The notes below the pieces were generated by a model, which was given only the letters and a program-made list of their open reading frames with translations, had not been told where the DNA came from and searched no databases. A stretch of DNA of 64,000 nt from Ktedonobacteraceae bacterium. Its GTDB lineage: Bacteria; Chloroflexota; Ktedonobacteria; Ktedonobacterales; Ktedonobacteraceae. A program made the translations under genes and the position numbers. The stretch spans positions 124,001 to 188,000 of the forward strand of contig DASRBN010000003.1 in assembly GCA_035653615.1 (NCBI GenBank). Direction: 5' to 3'. Shown here in pieces: positions 62,501 to 64,000 of the stretch. How positions within the stretch are numbered: the stretch's first letter is position 1; every line of letters starts with the position of its first letter.

Positions 62501-62981
62501 TCTCCCCAATACGCTCGATGCGTGGCTGCATTAAACTTGTCAATGGATGTTCATTACTGAGTTCCTGGTGCGCCTTCAAGGCGTGGTAATAAATAGCAAC
62601 CGCTATGAGCAATGCTCCCAGGTCACGGTAAGGAGGCTTGAGCAGGACGAGCAGGTTGTCATCTTCGATATTGCTGGCGTAGAAGTTCGCTTCATCTATC
62701 AGGCTAAGGATGTCGTCTGTATCATCCAGGTTGCTGGAGCGGATTTGTTCTTTGTCATATTCCCAGAGATAACCGGCCATGACAACAGGCCAGGGTAAAC
62801 CCCAGCAGCGCAGCGTATCACCCACTGCTTGCGAATCGTAGCGTACATTCAGGACGTAGCGATGCAGCGAGCCCTTGCCCTGAGCCGCCAACTTATTTGC
62901 TAACTCTACCCACTTTTCAGGTAGGACAGTTGGCTCCGGTTTCCAGACTGTAAGGTCAGAGTGTGAATGTAATAGAACCAT
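59502..62981 (-). CDS. Degenerate RelA/SpoT homologue fused to STAND ATPase and winged helix
   Basis: The 1159-residue protein joins two known architectures. Residues ~1-365 match a RelA/SpoT hydrolase/synthetase half with key sites lost: no HD pair, synthetase R and E sites altered (FDLATFEIL, ICQIQIST against the usual EvQIRT), but the DRVTDLIATPKLNG segment is clear. Residues ~400-465 are a TGS domain (VYDKNNRPIGLKKGATALDFAYELDNAIG). ~595-635 is a CC/zinc region (HLCNFCQPTYPRDMKIMGRL, HRDSC), ~655-735 an ACT domain. Then Walker A LYGPLRSGKSS (824-831), Walker B LVLVLDEF (915-921) and a winged helix (~1085-1150). A GGGAGAG precedes the ATG. (p)ppGpp synthesis is unlikely; a sensor role is inferred. 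Confidence 0.85.
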   Translation of the reverse strand: MVLLHSHSDLTVWKPEPTVLPEKWVELANKLAAQGKGSLHRYVLNVRYDSQAVGDTLRCWGLPWPVVMAGYLWEYDKEQIRSSNLDDTDDILSLIDEANFYASNIEDDNLLVLLKPPYRDLGALLIAVAIYYHALKAHQELSNEHPLTSLMQPRIERIGETLLNISTILGMWHFKHQIEDLNEQLYDSQKFVEDAQELARIVAEDEAKLRNVCELFADFYLQTTRRTIHTFYSICNIRGMRRRYQDAHTTITSLKRQLTGFDLATFEILAPTIQECYAILGVLSQLGQIQDRVTDLIATPKLNGLSHLAFGLILKLPDTYENLLAADQQPPICQIQISTPIMHAVAWYGCLFPRCYQMYIRKTHQDEDIQLLPEELWNSAEGKIFSAIKQNLTSVQIQNSDAPLIVYDKNNRPIGLKKGATALDFAYELDNAIGEHAVDAIVNNRKTVLYQRLNAADIVEIRTSEEIQVRDYWAHFTTTAETQRKITETLNRRSSDRRDRGYSLLYQELARHHFFLSQEILHEELNLLVEQNNLGTPQAYLEQLDDQAEQRFTPKWAASEIMQQIMEHNTVHLTGRHHWIPAPDRQAIANKKLSHQHLCNFCQPTYPRDMKIMGRLHKHSGKLVVHRDSCPYLIDRTGHTASMLIPMIWELQPPAFQVAFFLLAQDRRGLILDIARQIRKYQCDLISIHAQGEIDQSNQATVRFTIETHNNKEVVDLWQRLRKIDQVLLVEIDLAETPIQVYDRLQKQYKQQVSTSDQAAAKSSWPEPAPAIPIQEQRSIILHNPFDISRPATATMFFGRTHETETMRRELCDSKNGKALILYGPLRSGKSSICRNFLDLYIQPPSWGVLFSLQNATGQTEETILQQLAGKISEEFSKQLWQPGPDWQDYHDTDPEIRFRHLLENCFSRAPDARLVLVLDEFGGVLESYQKDIPEYRFFTYWKELIAEFPQLSLVIVLPMSSHRLLTSKKFVNVFSFTQQLPISFLDNESAQQLLVDPLRDQAIEIHASTLTLALKLTGGNPYYMTLIGQQLIHYLNREIHQQEVTDADLRVIVDQLIEVGSSQNFDFLARELQNREEFLLLEKIVDLTEHTKQAKVQLRRIAEGLQLPLSSVRRHLDRLRIGLILDENGPQVNPYYSFKIDLVRSWLTRNRWLFANHL

Positions 62982-63047
62982 AATTATTCTCTCCCTATCC
63001 GTAAAGGAATGATAACTCTTTTTTACTAATCACACTACCCAATCTCC

Positions 63048-63077
63048 AGCATATCCCTAGCATAGCAGGTTTGTCAA
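63048..63077 (-). promoter_or_regulatory. Probable promoter of the RelA-like fusion operon
   Basis: On the minus strand a perfect TTGACA (63077-63072) is followed after 18 bases by TATGCT (63053-63048), about 65 bases before the ATG. Confidence 0.55.
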
Positions 63078-63293
63078 GGCCAAAATGTAATTTCCTAACG
63101 TTCTATAATAGTTATAAGAAGTAATAATATGTATATTTTCGATATGTTTTTGACCTGAAATATAGGCTATTTATACCGGCTTTAATCGGGTTTTAAGGCA
63201 TTTTCCTTGCTCATATCAGGACAGGGACAAACCGCAGCCCCTACAGTAGCTTATTTTGCATAACTCAGCACTTATGTTTCTAATTTTTACATA

Positions 63294-63330
63294 TTGTAAT
63301 TATCGTAAGAATATCGTATATAATAATTAC
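63294..63330 (+). promoter_or_regulatory. Promoter with inverted repeat before sigma-factor gene
   Basis: TTGTAA (63294-63299) and TATAAT (63319-63324) are 19 bases apart. GTAATTAT (63296-63303) and ATAATTAC (63323-63330) form an 8-base inverted repeat that covers both boxes and could be an operator. Confidence 0.5.
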
Positions 63331-63367
63331 GTAAATATTCAGAGCGGCAAGCCAGGAGGAGGTCATC

Positions 63368-64000
63368 ATGGGTACAATTGGTTTACCTGGTCCATCCATT
63401 TCCGATGCTGATCCTGATATTGAGCGTGTATTAGAAGAGATCGATTGGTATATTCAGCTTCTGGCCCGGAAAGCACTGCCTGTTAGCAGCAGTATGTTCA
63501 CGCACGTGGATTTCGACATAGATGATCTGGCGCAGGTGTCTCGCATCAAGCTCTGGCAGGCGCTGCAAAAGAAAGATATCGATAATCCCAGGGCGTATCT
63601 TCGAAGGATTGTCCATAACGAGGTCGTGAATATACTGCGTCAATTGAGGGAGCATATCTCTTTGCGGACGGACATAGATGGGGAACTTTCTGCTGACTTC
63701 ATGCTGGAGACGTTCTGCGAAGAACTGGACTCACCAGAACATATTGTGGAGCAAAACGAGGCGGAAGCGGAGCTTTTATCAAACATAACCAGGGCTATAG
63801 CACAGCTCCATGCCCGGCAGAGGCATGTTGCGTTTTGTACGGTCAGGGATCGGGTGGATGACCTGGATCAATTTTTGAACGCCTGTGAAGCGCATGGCCT
63901 GGATACGGGCTATGAATGGCCGGATGATGAGAAGGAGCGCCACCTGTTGCAGGCTTCGCTTGGAGCCGCCAGAGGCAATATTGCGCGAGAGATAGATGTA
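63368..64000 (+). CDS. ECF-like sigma-70 factor (3' partial)
   Basis: AGGAGG stands 7 bases before the ATG and the frame is open to the window edge (211 codons visible). DDLAQVSRIKLWQALQKK, then NPRAYLRRIVHNEVVNILRQ fits sigma region 2 (DNA melting and -10 recognition), and ITRAIAQLHARQRHVAFCTV with IAREI begins a region 4-like helix-turn-helix at the cut end. The long acidic linker between them is unusual. As a divergent neighbour of the STAND operon it may transcribe it or respond to it. The start MGTIGLPGPSISDAD is soluble. Confidence 0.7.
   Translation, partial: MGTIGLPGPSISDADPDIERVLEEIDWYIQLLARKALPVSSSMFTHVDFDIDDLAQVSRIKLWQALQKKDIDNPRAYLRRIVHNEVVNILRQLREHISLRTDIDGELSADFMLETFCEELDSPEHIVEQNEAEAELLSNITRAIAQLHARQRHVAFCTVRDRVDDLDQFLNACEAHGLDTGYEWPDDEKERHLLQASLGAARGNIAREIDV

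Larger units (their letters stand above)
62982..63367. other. Divergent regulatory spacer
   Basis: 386 AT-rich bases between the fusion gene and the sigma-factor gene; promoters and an inverted repeat are listed separately. A short repeat fragment (about 63218-63252, GCCCCTACAGTAG) is also present. Confidence 0.5.

Noticed and set aside
59502-62981. Functional (p)ppGpp synthetase
   Set aside because: Signature residues of both HD and synthetase domains are altered, so only a structural relationship is claimed.

Overview
The window looks like a chromosomal segment of a Gram-positive-type, spore- or filament-forming soil Chloroflexota, most likely class Ktedonobacteria. This is inferred from gene content (DUF4012 and CHAP surface proteins, WYL and CGNR regulators, a large set of secreted glycosidases), from lipobox/signal-anchor proteins without outer-membrane genes, and from several dispersed palindromic repeat families, including one whose arms read CATTCTGAGCG..CGAAGAATC. 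No rRNA, tRNA, CRISPR array or transposase was found. Both window ends cut a gene.

Layout. (1) 2-7495: a tightly overlapping operon on the + strand with a large SF2 helicase (5' end outside the window), a NERD nuclease-UvrD helicase fusion, a small unknown protein and a TPR protein with a cold-shock-like tail. It looks like a nucleic-acid-targeting defence system. A 1.1 kb gene-poor stretch and a large serine recombinase (8572-10914) follow, so the operon may be cargo of an integrated element. (2) 11022-13227: a Cas4-like nuclease split into two membrane-anchored polypeptides, then a LOR/SDH-family ornithine cyclodeaminase-like enzyme. (3) 13330-20489: aquaporin, CGNR and WYL regulators, two tiny proteins behind a perfect consensus promoter, an isochorismatase-like hydrolase, a DinB/ClbS-like protein, a YcaQ/AlkZ-like glycosylase and a YkoP-like protein. 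(4) 20554-30159: GH13 amylase, a retropepsin-like lipoprotein, GH5 glycosidase, a DUF4012 membrane protein and an orphan Eco57I-type methyltransferase. (5) 30162-32922: an operon for extracytoplasmic flavin electron transfer (FMN-binding protein, ApbE, RnfD-ferredoxin reductase fusion). (6) 33222-44719: a secreted DPBB-like protein, a class A beta-lactamase-like hydrolase, an FGGY kinase, an NTF2-like protein, a degenerate alpha/beta hydrolase, then a KS-alpha/KS-beta pair with an FAD monooxygenase (a small type II polyketide locus without a visible ACP). (7) 44808-56175: secreted propeller-like protein, GT-C mannosyltransferase, a pentapeptide-repeat relic, SCP2 protein, flavin amine oxidase, glycogen-debranching-type enzyme, a mercuric-reductase-like flavoprotein and a CHAP protein. 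(8) 56616-64000: a phosphotransferase-like kinase, an AAA/STAND ATPase with an OmpR-type winged helix, a 1159-residue fusion of a catalytically degenerate RelA/SpoT homologue to a STAND ATPase, and a divergent ECF-like sigma factor that runs off the right edge.

The strongest candidates for something undescribed are the pseudo-RelA/SpoT-STAND fusion with its partner ATPase and divergent sigma factor, the split membrane Cas4-like pair, the left-edge dual-helicase operon, and palindromic repeats that have inserted in frame into at least four unrelated proteins. All functional statements come from reading motifs by eye; no database search was run.
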